Positions 15,540-24,163 of a stretch of 53,708 bases of DNA are shown here, piece after piece; position 1 is the stretch's first letter, and the number at the start of each line of letters is the position of its first letter. The stretch covers positions 1-53,708 of the forward strand of contig JANXUP010000178.1 in NCBI GenBank assembly GCA_025356175.1, given 5' to 3'. The position numbers and the translations under genes are program-made. Source of the stretch: Sphingomonadaceae bacterium. Lineage in GTDB: Bacteria; Pseudomonadota; Alphaproteobacteria; Sphingomonadales; Sphingomonadaceae. The notes beneath the pieces were generated by a model, which was not told the origin of the DNA, did no database searches, and worked only from the letters and a program-made list of their open reading frames with translations.

Positions 15540-16253
15540 ATGCGCCGCATTGCCGCCCTTGCCATTGCCCTTCTCGCCCTGACCGGCGCGCCGCTTGCCG
15601 CGCAAGTGGTAACCGTGACCGAGACGGTCGAGGTGACTTATGAAGTCGTGGGCGACGATGCAGTGGCCGACGAGGGCGCGGTTGCGGAGGGCGGATCGGC
15701 GCGCTTCGTTGCCGCCGCCCCGGCGCAGATGCCCCGCGGCGTGGCCAGCTTCGGGCCGTTCCGGGTGCTCGATCCCACGCGCGCAGCCTTGGTTGCCGCG
15801 ACTGACGAGGCCAGCCCGGCTGCGTTCCAGGCGATGCTGCGGGCCTATCCCGGCATTTCGCTGATCGAGATGATCGAATGCCCCGGCACTTATGACGACC
15901 GCGCCAACCTGCAGGTCGGGCGGATGATCCACGCGCGCGGGATTGCCACCCACGTGCCGCCGGGCGGATCGGTGCGGTCGGGCGCGGTCGAGCTGTTCCT
16001 TGCCGGCAAGACCCGCGTGGCCGATCCGGGTGCCGAATTCGCGGTCCACTCATGGGCCGACGAAGACGGGCGCGAGGCCAAGGACTATGCCGCCGACGCG
16101 CCCGAGAACCGCGCCTACATCGCCTATTACGAAGAGATGGGGATGCCCGAGGGCGAGGCCCGCGCGTTTTATGCCATGACCAATTCGGTCCCGAATGCTT
16201 CGGCCAAATGGTTCGGGGCCGCCGAAATGGGCCACTGGGTGACACTGAACTGA
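15540..16253 (+). CDS. periplasmic protein with ClpP/crotonase-like fold (COG3904-like)
   Basis: A 237-residue exported protein with signal peptide (ALAIALLALTGAPLAAQ). The second half has the ClpP-like layout of COG3904-type predicted periplasmic proteins: PGISLIEMIECPGTYDDRANLQVGRMI-type strand-helix, GIATHVPPGGSVRSGAVELFLAG where the nucleophile Ser normally sits in a C-x-SAC context, then FAVHSWADEDG. The usual Cys-Ser-Ala-Cys is replaced by VRSGAVE, retaining a Ser. Activity is uncertain. It ends just before the rpmH promoter and is not part of that operon. Confidence 0.65.
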   Translation: MRRIAALAIALLALTGAPLAAQVVTVTETVEVTYEVVGDDAVADEGAVAEGGSARFVAAAPAQMPRGVASFGPFRVLDPTRAALVAATDEASPAAFQAMLRAYPGISLIEMIECPGTYDDRANLQVGRMIHARGIATHVPPGGSVRSGAVELFLAGKTRVADPGAEFAVHSWADEDGREAKDYAADAPENRAYIAYYEEMGMPEGEARAFYAMTNSVPNASAKWFGAAEMGHWVTLN

Positions 16254-16264
16254 CTGTGCGGTGC

Positions 16265-16293
16265 TTGACTCGGCACGGCCTCTCCAGTAACGG
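16265..16293 (+). promoter_or_regulatory. promoter of rpmH (TTGACT, 17 nt, TAACGG)
   Basis: TTGACT (16265-16270) and TAACGG (16288-16293) are spaced by 17 bases, about 65 bases before the rpmH ATG. Both hexamers, the spacing and the following GGCCC match the rpmJ promoter. Confidence 0.72.
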
Positions 16294-16358
16294 CCCGCCT
16301 CTGTAATCGGGCCTCCGCATGGACGGTTCGTAGTCCAACGAATTCCTGAGGTTTTGAA

Positions 16359-16493
16359 ATGAAGCGCACTTTCCAGCCCAGCAACCTTGTTCGCGCTCGC
16401 CGCCATGGTTTTCGCCTGCGTTCGTCGACGGTTGGTGGCCGCAAGGTCCTGCGGGCGCGCCGCGCTCGCGGCCGCACCAAGCTGAGCGCCTGA
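16359..16493 (+). CDS. rpmH: 50S ribosomal protein L34
   Basis: A 44-residue, very basic protein absent from the ORF track: [19 protein letters not shown], then [24 protein letters not shown]. It is complete and typical of alphaproteobacterial L34, an early-binding component of the large subunit. It has its own strong promoter. CTGAGG lies about nine bases before the ATG. It heads the conserved rpmH-rnpA-yidD-yidC-engB cluster, but two hairpins in tandem separate it from rnpA. Confidence 0.97.
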   Translation: MKRTFQPSNLVRARRHGFRLRSSTVGGRKVLRARRARGRTKLSA

Positions 16494-16507
16494 GACTGTC
16501 GCCGGAA

Positions 16508-16531
16508 AGCCAATCGCTTCCGCGATTGGCT
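16508..16531 (+). terminator. hairpin after rpmH
   Basis: AGCCAATCGC and GCGATTGGCT form a perfect 10-bp stem with a TTCC loop, 14 bases after the rpmH stop. No T tract follows; a second, much longer hairpin starts two bases later. It may be a partial terminator or a 3'-end stabiliser for the abundant rpmH message. Confidence 0.6.
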
Positions 16532-16532
16532 A

Positions 16533-16616
16533 GCAACACCGGCCCGCTCCCCCTGCCCGACCACCCTCAGGGTACCTTAAATGGGTGGTCCGGCAGGGGG
16601 AGCGGGCCGGTGTTGC
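16533..16616. repeat. long inverted repeat (34-bp arms) between rpmH and rnpA
   Basis: The arms at 16533-16566 and 16583-16616 are reverse complements over 34 bases with a single mismatch, around a 16-base loop containing GGTACC. The arms begin GCAACACCGGCCCGC. The transcript would form an exceptionally stable, nearly double-stranded RNA stem, a possible RNase III substrate or a rho-independent stop separating rpmH from rnpA. No other copy was noticed in the window. Confidence 0.9.
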
Positions 16617-16654
16617 TTTCGGTGCCTGCCGCGATGCGCTAGTCTGGCGAGATC

Positions 16655-17017
16655 ATGGCTAGTTCGATGACCGTCCTGCAAAAACGCGCTGATTTTCTAG
16701 CCGCAAACCGGGGCCTGCGCGTGGCGCGTCCCGGTTTTGTGCTGCTTGTTAACCCGAACACCGCGGATAAGCTGCGCTTCGGCATCACCGTCACCAAGAA
16801 AATCGGCAACGCGGTGGTCCGCAACCGGATGAAGCGCCGGTTCCGTGCCTTGCTGCGTGAACTGCTGTCCGAGCGGGGCCTGTCCGCGCACGATCACGTG
16901 CTGATCGGCCGCGATGGCGGGGTCGAGCGCGATTACGCCAAACTCCGCGAAGAACTCACCGCCGCCCTGACCCGCGCCGCCCAAGGCAAAGGCGATCCGC
17001 CCCGGCGGCGCAAGTGA
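16655..17017 (+). CDS. rnpA: ribonuclease P protein component
   Basis: The 120-residue protein subunit of RNase P, which helps the catalytic RNA cut tRNA 5' leaders. The signature RNR motif region is clear: GNAVVRNRMKRRFRALLRE, preceded by RFGITVTKKIG. The N-terminal LQKRADFLAANRG is typical of sphingomonads. The start could also be the ATG four codons in (16667), closer to homologues; the first ATG has the better upstream GGCGAG. The stop overlaps the yidD GTG in GTGA, so the two are coupled. Confidence 0.96.
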   Translation: MASSMTVLQKRADFLAANRGLRVARPGFVLLVNPNTADKLRFGITVTKKIGNAVVRNRMKRRFRALLRELLSERGLSAHDHVLIGRDGGVERDYAKLREELTAALTRAAQGKGDPPRRRK

Positions 17018-17223
17018 AACAGCTCCTCATCCTGATCGCGCGCGGGTGGCAATTGGGCCCATCGCGGATCCTGCCGCCGACGTGCCGTTATGCCCCCTCG
17101 TGCTCGCAGTATGCGATTGAGGCGGTTGAGAAGTACGGCGCGATTAAGGGTGGCTGGCTGGCCGCGAAGCGTATAGGGCGCTGCCATCCGTGGGGCGGCC
17201 ATGGCTATGACCCGGTGCCTTGA
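17014..17223 (+). CDS. yidD: membrane protein insertion efficiency factor YidD
   Basis: A 69-residue protein of the YidD family: LLILIARGWQLGPSRILPP, then the conserved CRYAPSCSQYAIEAVEKYG, GAIKGGWLAAKRIGRCHPWG and GYDPVP. It has an amphipathic N-terminal helix at the inner membrane and aids YidC-mediated insertion. The GTG start overlaps rnpA by four bases. yidC follows after 51 bases, the conserved order. Confidence 0.95.
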   Translation: MKQLLILIARGWQLGPSRILPPTCRYAPSCSQYAIEAVEKYGAIKGGWLAAKRIGRCHPWGGHGYDPVP

Positions 17224-17274
17224 CAGGCCCCGCATCCGCACCATCTGAGAAGTGAATTTAGGCAGGGGCCCCAA

Positions 17275-19032
17275 GTGGACACGCAGAACATACGCAACAT
17301 GGTCCTTGCCGGGGTGCTCATTGTAGTGATCCTGTTCGGTTGGGATACGGGGGTCCGCTATTTCTACCCGAATGCGAACAAGGCCCCCGTCGCGGCGGCA
17401 AGCAGCGCCGCGCCTGCGCCGCAGGCTTCGGCCAGCGCCAAGCCGACCCGCGAAGGCGGGCTGATCGATGCTGCCGACCAGGCGCTTGAGGCGAAGGACC
17501 TCGCTACCGCGCTCAACCCTGCGACCCGCGTGCCGATCGCTGCACCGGGCCTGTCAGGCTCGATCAACCTGGTCGCCGCGGTGGTCGATGACCTTTTGAC
17601 CAATCGCCACACGGCCTCGGTTGAGAAGAACGCCGGGCCGCAGCGCATTTTTTCGCCCGCAGGAACCCCAGCGCAGCAATATGCGCAATTCGGCTGGGTC
17701 AGCGCCAGCGGCCAGCCCGATCCCAACCTGCCGGGACCGGCTACGCAGTGGACCGTGCCCGCCGGCGCCAAACTCACTCCGCAAAGCCCGATTACGTTGA
17801 GCTGGACCAATGCCACCGGGCAGACCTTCACGCTGAACTATGGGATCGACACCGATTACCTGATCACCGTAACCCAGACGGTCACCAATGCCGGCGCTGC
17901 GCCGTTCATGGCCAAGCCCTATGCCCAGGTCGCGCGTACCGACAAGACCGCCAGCGTCGATATCTGGAACCTCCATTCCGGCCCGTTCGGCACCTTTGAC
18001 GACAAGGTCTCGTTCGGCCCCAACTACAAGGACGTGACCGACGCGACGCAGATCACCAATCCGGGCAAAACCGGATGGATCGGCTTCACCGACATCTACT
18101 GGATGAGCGCGCTGGTTCCCGACAAGAGCGGCGCGACCAGCGATTTCCGCAGCCTCGGCAATGGCCTGTTCCGCGCCGATCTGGTCTATCCGCTGGCCAC
18201 GATCGCTCCGGGACAGAACCAGGCACTGACCACGCGGTTGTTTGCCGGGGCCAAGGAAAGCTCGGTGCTCGACAAGTACGAGGCCGCGGGCATTCCCAAT
18301 TTTGGTCTCGCGATCGACTGGGGCTGGTTCCGCTGGTTCGAGAAGCCGATCTTTGGCCTGCTCAAGATCCTGTTCAGCCTGACCCACAACTTCGGCGTGG
18401 CGATCATCCTGCTCACCCTGGTGGTGCGCGGGCTGATGTTCCCGGTGGCGCAGAAGCAGTTCGCCAGCATGGCGGCGATGAAGGCGATCCAGCCCAAGAT
18501 GAAGGCGATCCAGGATCGCTACAAGGACGACAAGGCCAAACAGCAAGAAGAGGTCATGGCGCTCTACAAGAAGGAAGGGGTCAACCCGCTGGCAGGCTGC
18601 CTGCCGATCTTCCTGCAGATCCCGGTGTTCTTCGCGCTGTACAAGGTGCTGACCCTGGCGGTCGAAATGCGCCACCAGCCGTTCGTGCTGTGGATCAAGG
18701 ACTTGTCCGCGCCCGATCCGCTGCATGTGCTCAACCTGTTCGGCCTGCTCCCGTTTACCCCGCCGGGCTTCCTCGCGATTGGCGTGCTGGCTTTGCTGCT
18801 GGGCGTTTCGATGTACTTCCAATTCAAGCTTAACCCCGCGCAGATGGACCCCGCGCAGCAGCAGGTCTTCGCCTTCATGCCGTGGATCATGATGTTCGTG
18901 ATGGCCCCGTTTGCGGCCGGCCTGCTGATCTACTGGATCACCTCGAACTTCCTGACCATCGCGCAGCAGGCGTACCTCTATTCGCGCCACCCGGCGTTGA
19001 AGGTGCAGGTCACGAAAGCCACCGGTGGTTGA
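17275..19032 (+). CDS. yidC: membrane protein insertase YidC (Oxa1/Alb3 family)
   Basis: A 585-residue insertase. The first membrane segment is about residues 7-24, a periplasmic beta domain covers about 50-350, and the five-helix insertase core follows from LFSLTHNFGVAIILLT on. Conserved landmarks are LVVRGLMFPV with the hydrophilic-groove Arg, AIQPKMKAIQDRYKDD, and GCLPIFLQIPVFFALYKVL. The GTG start follows YidD by 51 bases. The 3' end overlaps engB by eight bases. It inserts inner-membrane proteins alone or with SecYEG. Confidence 0.97.
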   Translation: MDTQNIRNMVLAGVLIVVILFGWDTGVRYFYPNANKAPVAAASSAAPAPQASASAKPTREGGLIDAADQALEAKDLATALNPATRVPIAAPGLSGSINLVAAVVDDLLTNRHTASVEKNAGPQRIFSPAGTPAQQYAQFGWVSASGQPDPNLPGPATQWTVPAGAKLTPQSPITLSWTNATGQTFTLNYGIDTDYLITVTQTVTNAGAAPFMAKPYAQVARTDKTASVDIWNLHSGPFGTFDDKVSFGPNYKDVTDATQITNPGKTGWIGFTDIYWMSALVPDKSGATSDFRSLGNGLFRADLVYPLATIAPGQNQALTTRLFAGAKESSVLDKYEAAGIPNFGLAIDWGWFRWFEKPIFGLLKILFSLTHNFGVAIILLTLVVRGLMFPVAQKQFASMAAMKAIQPKMKAIQDRYKDDKAKQQEEVMALYKKEGVNPLAGCLPIFLQIPVFFALYKVLTLAVEMRHQPFVLWIKDLSAPDPLHVLNLFGLLPFTPPGFLAIGVLALLLGVSMYFQFKLNPAQMDPAQQQVFAFMPWIMMFVMAPFAAGLLIYWITSNFLTIAQQAYLYSRHPALKVQVTKATGG

Positions 19033-19684
19033 GGACCTTCCCGAAACGGACGACGGACCCGATCTGACCGAGGCTGCGCGCAAGCTGTTCGCGGGCCGGG
19101 TCGAGTTCCTCAAGAGCGCGCCCTCGCTGCAGTACCTGCCCGAGGCGACTGTGCCCGAGGTGGCGTTTGCCGGACGCTCGAACGTCGGCAAAAGCTCGCT
19201 GCTGAACGCGCTGACCGGGCGCAAATCGATCGCCCGCGCCTCGGTCACCCCCGGCCGGACGCAGGAGCTCAATTTCTTCGAGGTCGGTGATCCGGCCGTG
19301 CTGCGGCTGGTCGATATGCCCGGCTACGGCTTTGCCAAGGCGCCCAAGTCGGTGGTCAAGGAATGGCAGCGGGTGGTGCGCGACTACTTGCGCGGGCGCG
19401 CGGTGCTGAAGCGCACGCTGGTGCTGATCGACGCCCGCCACGGCCCCAAGGACGTCGACCGCGAAATGATGGCGATGCTGGATGAAGCCGCCGTCGGCTA
19501 CCGGCTGGTCCTGACCAAGGCCGACAAGATCAAATCGAGCGAGCTGGCCGCCGCGCTGCTTGCCACCCAGACCGAAGCGCGCAAGCATTCGGCCGCCTTC
19601 CCGGTAATCCACGTGACCTCGGCCGAAAAAGGCATGGGCATTCCCGAGCTCCGCGCCGCGGTACTGGGCGACGCCTCGATCTGA
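19025..19684 (+). CDS. yihA: ribosome biogenesis GTPase EngB/YsxC
   Basis: A 219-residue GTPase for late large-subunit assembly. G1 is GRSNVGKSS, G2 lies around SVTPGRTQ, G3 is DMPGYGFAK, G4 is LTKADKIK and G5 is VTSAEKG. The family hallmark NFFEV before G3 is present. It starts with GTG inside the end of yidC (8-bp overlap) and closes the rpmH-rnpA-yidD-yidC-engB cluster, so ribosome assembly and membrane insertion are coexpressed. Confidence 0.95.
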   Translation: MVEDLPETDDGPDLTEAARKLFAGRVEFLKSAPSLQYLPEATVPEVAFAGRSNVGKSSLLNALTGRKSIARASVTPGRTQELNFFEVGDPAVLRLVDMPGYGFAKAPKSVVKEWQRVVRDYLRGRAVLKRTLVLIDARHGPKDVDREMMAMLDEAAVGYRLVLTKADKIKSSELAAALLATQTEARKHSAAFPVIHVTSAEKGMGIPELRAAVLGDASI

Positions 19685-19703
19685 TTTTCCTGAGGAGTTG
19701 CGC

Positions 19704-20555
19704 GTGACCGACACTGCCAAGCTTGGTTCGTTTACCGTGGGCCGCATGGGCTACGGCGCGATGCAGCTCGCCGGACCGGGCGTATTCGGCCCGCCGCGTG
19801 ATCGCGTTACCGCGCTGGCTGTGCTGCGTGAGGCGGTGGCCAGCGGGGTCAACCACATCGACACCAGCGACTACTATGGCCCTTACGTAGTCAACGAACT
19901 GATCGCCGAGGCGCTGCATCCTTACCCGGACGATCTGGTGCTGGTGACCAAGATCGGCGCGCGGCGCGACGACAAGGGCGGTTGGCACCCCGCATTCGGC
20001 GCCGATGAAATGACCGCCGCGGTGCATGATAACCTGCGCCGGTTGAAGCGCGACACGCTCGACGTGGTCAACCTGCGCATGATGTTCTCGCCCCACGGTC
20101 CGGCCGAAGGCTCGCTTGAGGCGGAGCTGACGACGCTTGCAGAATTGCAACAACAGGGCTTGATCAAGCATCTGGGCATCAGCAACGTCACCTCCGCGCA
20201 GCTCGCGGAGGCACGCTCGATGGCCGAAATCGTCTGTGTCCAGAATGCCTACAACCTGGCGCACCGCAGCGACGATACGCTGATCGACGAGCTGGCAGCA
20301 GCAGGCATCGCCTACGTTCCGTTCTTTCCGCTCGGCGGATTCAACCCACTGCAAAGCGCCGCGCTCGATGGTGTCGCGACTGACCTTGGCGCAACCCCGA
20401 TGCAGGTCGCGCTCGCCTGGTTGCTCCAGCGCGCGCCCAACGTGCTGCTGATCCCCGGCACCTCATCGCTTGCCCACCTGCGCGAAAATCTTGCGGCGGC
20501 GGAGCTGGTGCTGTCCGCCGAGGCGATCGAACGGCTCGATGCCGTCGCCGGGTAG
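19704..20555 (+). CDS. pdxI: aldo/keto reductase, YdbC/PdxI-like (pyridoxal reductase family)
   Basis: A 283-residue NADPH-dependent reductase closely resembling E. coli YdbC (PdxI, pyridoxal reductase): GYGAMQLAGPGVFGPP, VNHIDTSDYYGP (catalytic Asp and Tyr), LVTKIGARR (Lys), GPAEGS, LGISNVT and FFPLGGFNPLQS. The tetrad His of other AKRs is replaced in VVNLRMM, as in YdbC. The GTG at 19704 was chosen because TGAGGAG lies seven bases upstream. The role in vitamin B6 salvage is inferred from similarity recalled from memory. Its stop abuts that of the convergent phosphodiesterase gene. Confidence 0.85.
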   Translation: MTDTAKLGSFTVGRMGYGAMQLAGPGVFGPPRDRVTALAVLREAVASGVNHIDTSDYYGPYVVNELIAEALHPYPDDLVLVTKIGARRDDKGGWHPAFGADEMTAAVHDNLRRLKRDTLDVVNLRMMFSPHGPAEGSLEAELTTLAELQQQGLIKHLGISNVTSAQLAEARSMAEIVCVQNAYNLAHRSDDTLIDELAAAGIAYVPFFPLGGFNPLQSAALDGVATDLGATPMQVALAWLLQRAPNVLLIPGTSSLAHLRENLAAAELVLSAEAIERLDAVAG

Positions 20556-21893
20556 TCAATAGATCAGCGCTGGCAGTTCCGCTCCGCTCAGCCGGACATG
20601 CATGATCGCCGCGAGGGTCGGGGCGATCGAACGCATGTCGATTGGCCCGAGCGAATGGCCCCGGGGAATCTTCGGTCCGATCATCATGAAAGTCGATTGC
20701 ATCGCATCGCTCGCCGGGAAATAGCCGTGCGTGCCCTTGTTGTGCGATGGGGCATCAAGCCCGCCGTCAGCGTCCGCGAAGCCGCCCGCGCTGTAACCGG
20801 GCTGGAAATCGACGAACAAGCTGGCTGCGGAGTTCCCGCGCATCTGGGTGATTTCGGACTTGCCCGCGATTCCTGCAATGCCATTGGCAGGTTCCGCTTT
20901 CAGTTGCCCCAGAACACTGGAAACCCTGATCAACAGCGCCGCGTCATCCGGCCGCGCGAGCACCACTGCGGCACTGCCGCCCGAAGGCCACGGCATTGCC
21001 TCCCAAGCTTTGACCTTGCCCGCAGGATCGAGCGTGATCAGGCCCGCATCGATAAAGGCGCGGAACAAGTTGGTTTCATGTGCAATCGGCGCAAATCCGT
21101 GATCGCTGACCACCACGATTACCGCACCGGGAAATGCCTTGCGTTCGGCAACGATCAACGCGCCGACGATGGCGTCGATCCGTTCGAGCACCGCATGCGC
21201 CGCCGGCGTGCCGGGGCCGTCGGCGTGTTGCTGGTGATCGAGCCCGGTCAAGTAGACGGTGGCGAACCGGGGCTTGTGCCGCGCAATCAGCGCCACCGCG
21301 AAACGGCCGCGATTCTCGTCACCCTCGATGGTTTCATCGATTCCTTGCGCATAGGTCTCGCCGGTCACCGCCTCCAGTTCCGGGATCAGGCCAGGCGTGG
21401 CCAGCGCGGACAGCAACTTGGCATCATCGGCATGGCCGCTGCGCCAGATCTGCGGCAGGTTCCAGGTGATCCCCTTGGCGCCGACACTGACCGGCCAGTG
21501 GACATTGCCCACACTCAGCCCGCCAACCGCTGCCGCCTGCCACAAGGTCGGCACCCGGATATCGCTGGCAAACCAGTACCACCCGCCAAAGTTGACCTGC
21601 ATGGGATCGAAGGTGGTGTTGCTGAACACCCCGTGCCGCGCCGGGCTGGCCCCGGTGATCAGCGTGGTATGGCTGGGATAGGTCACCGTGGGCAGCACCC
21701 CGCGTACGCTGGTGGCATAGCTGCCATCTGACAGAAAGCGGCGCAAGTGGGGCACCTGAAGCCCGCGCTGCGGGGCATCGATCACATCGCTGGGCCGCAG
21801 CCCGTCGATCGAGATCAGCAACACCGGCGCGGCCGCCACTGGCGACGCTAAGGCGAGCAGCGCGCCAAACGCGATCACAATTCGTCGCATCAT
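20556..21893 (-). CDS. alkaline phosphatase-superfamily nucleotide pyrophosphatase/phosphodiesterase
   Basis: An exported enzyme of about 445 residues. A signal peptide (IVIAFGALLALASPVAAAP) leads into the NPP-like core: LLISIDGLRPSDV (first metal Asp), LPTVTYPSHTTLITG with the Thr nucleophile, HGVFSN, YLTGLDHQQHADGPGT (Asp/His metal ligands), VVVSDHGFAPI, and KGTHGYFP late. Members hydrolyse phosphodiester or pyrophosphate bonds of nucleotides or lipids in the periplasm. The adjacent ATG ATG at 21893 follows GGGGA; the longer track start is unlikely. The VOC gene upstream lies ten bases away on the same strand. Confidence 0.88.
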   Translation of the reverse strand: MMRRIVIAFGALLALASPVAAAPVLLISIDGLRPSDVIDAPQRGLQVPHLRRFLSDGSYATSVRGVLPTVTYPSHTTLITGASPARHGVFSNTTFDPMQVNFGGWYWFASDIRVPTLWQAAAVGGLSVGNVHWPVSVGAKGITWNLPQIWRSGHADDAKLLSALATPGLIPELEAVTGETYAQGIDETIEGDENRGRFAVALIARHKPRFATVYLTGLDHQQHADGPGTPAAHAVLERIDAIVGALIVAERKAFPGAVIVVVSDHGFAPIAHETNLFRAFIDAGLITLDPAGKVKAWEAMPWPSGGSAAVVLARPDDAALLIRVSSVLGQLKAEPANGIAGIAGKSEITQMRGNSAASLFVDFQPGYSAGGFADADGGLDAPSHNKGTHGYFPASDAMQSTFMMIGPKIPRGHSLGPIDMRSIAPTLAAIMHVRLSGAELPALIY

Positions 21894-21903
21894 ACCACGT
21901 CCC

Positions 21904-22323
21904 CTATTTCGCAAACAGCTGCCCCAAATCGGCAAAGGCTTTCATCTCGACCGCGTTGCCAGATGGATCGCGGAAGAACATCGTCGCCTGTTCGCCCGGT
22001 TCGCCCTTGAAGCGGATGTAGGGTTCGATTTCGAACCTGGTGCCGGCTGCCTTGAGCCGGTCGGCCAGCGCCTGCCAGTCACTCATTTCGAGCACGATCC
22101 CAAAATGCGGCACCGGCACGCCGTGCCCGTCGACCGGGTTGTTCCCGGCATCGCCCGCCTGCTCGCCCACGCAATGCGTCACGATCTGATGGCCGTAGAA
22201 ATCGAAGTCGATCCAGGTCTCCGAACTTCGCCCTTCGGGGCAGCCCATCGTCCCGCCCCAGAATGCGCGCGCCTCGGCGAGGTCGCGGACCGGGAAAGCG
22301 AGGTGGAAGGGGCGCAGGGTCAT
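21904..22323 (-). CDS. VOC (glyoxalase/bleomycin-resistance fold) family protein
   Basis: A 139-residue single-chain vicinal-oxygen-chelate protein: [19 protein letters not shown] (first module, His ligand), [23 protein letters not shown] (second His), and [15 protein letters not shown] with the closing Glu ligand. The metal triad of the fold is present, so it is probably an enzyme; glyoxalase, dioxygenase and other activities are all possible. It lies ten bases upstream of the phosphodiesterase gene on the same strand and may share its mRNA. It diverges from the GST gene. Confidence 0.85.
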   Translation of the reverse strand: MTLRPFHLAFPVRDLAEARAFWGGTMGCPEGRSSETWIDFDFYGHQIVTHCVGEQAGDAGNNPVDGHGVPVPHFGIVLEMSDWQALADRLKAAGTRFEIEPYIRFKGEPGEQATMFFRDPSGNAVEMKAFADLGQLFAK

Positions 22324-22378
22324 CGCGGGTTCCTGTTCAGACTCGACACACTCAAGATGAATGGTTAGCCGCTAGAGC

Positions 22379-23047
22379 ATGAAGCTCATCATCGGCAACA
22401 AGAACTATTCGAGCTGGTCGCTGCGCGGCTGGCTGGCGGCCAAGCAGTCTGGCCTCGCCTTCGAAGAGATCCAGGTCCCGCTCTACGGCGATGACTGGAA
22501 CAACGCCAAGAAGCAGAACGACGACATCGCGCCGTCATCAGGCAAGGTTCCGGTGCTGTGGGATGGCGACGCGGTGGTGTGGGACAGCCTGGCGATCATC
22601 GAATACCTTGCCGACAAGGTCGGGCGTGACCGGTTCTGGCCCAAGGAAGACGACGCCCGCGCCATGGCCCGCTCGATGGTCGCCGAAATGCATTCCTCGT
22701 TCCCGGCGCTGCGCACCCAGTGCCCAATGAACGTGCGCCGCAAGGTCGAAGGGACGCAGATCGACGAGGCCGCCAAGGCCGACGTTGTCCGCATCCTGAC
22801 CTTGTGGGCCGAGGCCCGCGCACGGTTCGGGCGCGGCGGACCGTACCTGTTCGGCACCTTCAGCGCGGCGGATATCTTCTTCGCGCCCGTTGTCAGCCGG
22901 TTTATCTCGTACGGGATCGCGGTCCCGGGATTTGCGCTGGCTTACATGGAAGCGGTGTGGAGCCACGAATGGCTGCAAAGCTGGATCCAGGCCGCCGAGG
23001 CCGAGGACTTGGTGATCGAGCAGTTCGAGACCGCGATCAAGAAGTAG
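22379..23047 (+). CDS. glutathione S-transferase family protein
   Basis: A 222-residue cytosolic GST. The thioredoxin-fold domain starts KLIIGNKNYSSWSLRGWLA, with the Ser of YSSWSLR as likely catalytic residue. SGKVPVLWDGD and DSLAIIEYLAD form the glutathione site. The helical domain contains YLFGTFSAADIFFAPVVSRF, the usual N-capping box. The NYSSWSLR start is typical of a bacterial subgroup related to zeta-type GSTs. It is convergent with the LysE-type gene, six bases between stops. Confidence 0.9.
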   Translation: MKLIIGNKNYSSWSLRGWLAAKQSGLAFEEIQVPLYGDDWNNAKKQNDDIAPSSGKVPVLWDGDAVVWDSLAIIEYLADKVGRDRFWPKEDDARAMARSMVAEMHSSFPALRTQCPMNVRRKVEGTQIDEAAKADVVRILTLWAEARARFGRGGPYLFGTFSAADIFFAPVVSRFISYGIAVPGFALAYMEAVWSHEWLQSWIQAAEAEDLVIEQFETAIKK

Positions 23048-23053
23048 GCACGG

Positions 23054-23662
23054 TCACCCGGCGAGGAACCACACTGCCACCCCGACCATGACCATGGCCA
23101 TGATCCGCCGCACCGTGCGGGTCCGGTCGGTATCACTCAGCCAGGCGTGGGCATGCCCGGCTGAAAATACGATCGCCAGGTGAACCGCGGTGGCGATCCC
23201 GACGCTGGTCAGCCCTAGCGCAAAAGCCTGCCTCAGCTGCAGCGTCCCGCCGGTCAGGAACGGTGGCACCACCACCAGGAAAAACACGAAAGCCTTGGGG
23301 TTGATGATGTTGAGCAACAGCCCGGCAGCAAAGCCGTTGCGCCCATCATGCGGCGAGGGCTCGGTCGACTGGTCGACCCACGTCCGCCACGCCAGGATCA
23401 GCATGAGCAAAGCCCCGCCCCAACGCAGCCAGACTTGCATTTCGGGATGGCTCTGCACCAGCTCGGCCAGCCCTGCCCCGGCCAGCATCGCATTGAGCGT
23501 CAGCCCGATCGCGATGCCTGCGGTGGCCGCCAGCCCGGCGCGCCGCCCCTTGGTCAGCGATAGCCCAGCCAGCCACGCCATATTGACCCCCGGGGTCACC
23601 TCCAGAATGGCGACCGCAGCGATAAACCCGAACCAGTCGATGTGGGCGGCGGGCAGGCTCAA
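23054..23662 (-). CDS. LysE/RhtB-family amino acid exporter
   Basis: About 202 residues with five or six membrane segments. The family signature EVTPGVNMAWL is near the N-terminus, NIINPKAFVFFLVVVPPF is mid-protein, and the C-terminal helix is MAMVMVGVAVWFLAG. The track start is far upstream and out of family. I place the start at TTG 23662, which overlaps the cupin stop in TTGA and has AAGGA upstream; this gives SLPAAHIDWFGFIAAV. LysE-type proteins export amino acids or related small molecules. It is coupled to the cupin gene. Confidence 0.88.
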   Translation of the reverse strand: MSLPAAHIDWFGFIAAVAILEVTPGVNMAWLAGLSLTKGRRAGLAATAGIAIGLTLNAMLAGAGLAELVQSHPEMQVWLRWGGALLMLILAWRTWVDQSTEPSPHDGRNGFAAGLLLNIINPKAFVFFLVVVPPFLTGGTLQLRQAFALGLTSVGIATAVHLAIVFSAGHAHAWLSDTDRTRTVRRIMAMVMVGVAVWFLAG

Positions 23663-24108
23663 AAGGCGCTGCCGTCCTTGCGCCGCTGTTCGCCCACCGC
23701 ATTCGACAGATGCATGTCGATGTCGGGGTAATGGCAATCGGATGCCGCCGGGCGGCCGATCGCGACATAACAGCACGGCGCGTCGGACCGGTTTTGGAGC
23801 ACGTGCCCATTGCCGTCATTCTTGGCAAAGGCGGCAATATCACCCGGCAGCATCAGCACTTCGCCGCTGTCATCGACCAGCACGGCTTCACCGCTGATCA
23901 TCACCACGAGTTCGTCCTCGCCGACATGCCAGTGACGCTGACTCGACCATGCGCCCGGTTCAAGCACGACATGGCTCGCGCCAAAGTCGGCAATGCCTGT
24001 GGCCGGAGCAAGGCGGCGATACCACCGGTCCTGAATCACATCGGCATAGACCGGCGGATAGCCGGTGGCGTTGGTCTGGGGAATTTTCTCAAGATCGAGT
24101 TTGGGCAT
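23659..24108 (-). CDS. cupin domain-containing protein
   Basis: A 149-residue small beta-barrel protein. Cupin motif 1 is HWHVGEDELVVMISGEA (two His and Glu as metal ligands) and motif 2 is MLPGDIAAFAKNDGNGH. The N-terminus has YPPVYADVIQDRWYRRL. Such proteins bind sugars or small acids, or act as metal-dependent isomerases or dioxygenases. The stop overlaps the LysE-type start by four bases, so the two are one operon. It diverges from dapE. Confidence 0.87.
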   Translation of the reverse strand: MPKLDLEKIPQTNATGYPPVYADVIQDRWYRRLAPATGIADFGASHVVLEPGAWSSQRHWHVGEDELVVMISGEAVLVDDSGEVLMLPGDIAAFAKNDGNGHVLQNRSDAPCCYVAIGRPAASDCHYPDIDMHLSNAVGEQRRKDGSAF

Positions 24109-24163
24109 GACTGGCGCTCCCGCTTGTCACTTGGCCGCCTAGCCCATATGCCAAGGCCACGCC

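Noticed and set aside
14893-16539. 548-residue minus-strand ORF across comM, the ClpP-like gene and rpmH
   Set aside because: It crosses several real genes in the wrong frame and is Arg/Pro-rich, a typical shadow.
17554-19272. 572-residue minus-strand ORF antisense to yidC
   Set aside because: Shadow of a certain essential gene; composition dominated by Arg, Gln, His.
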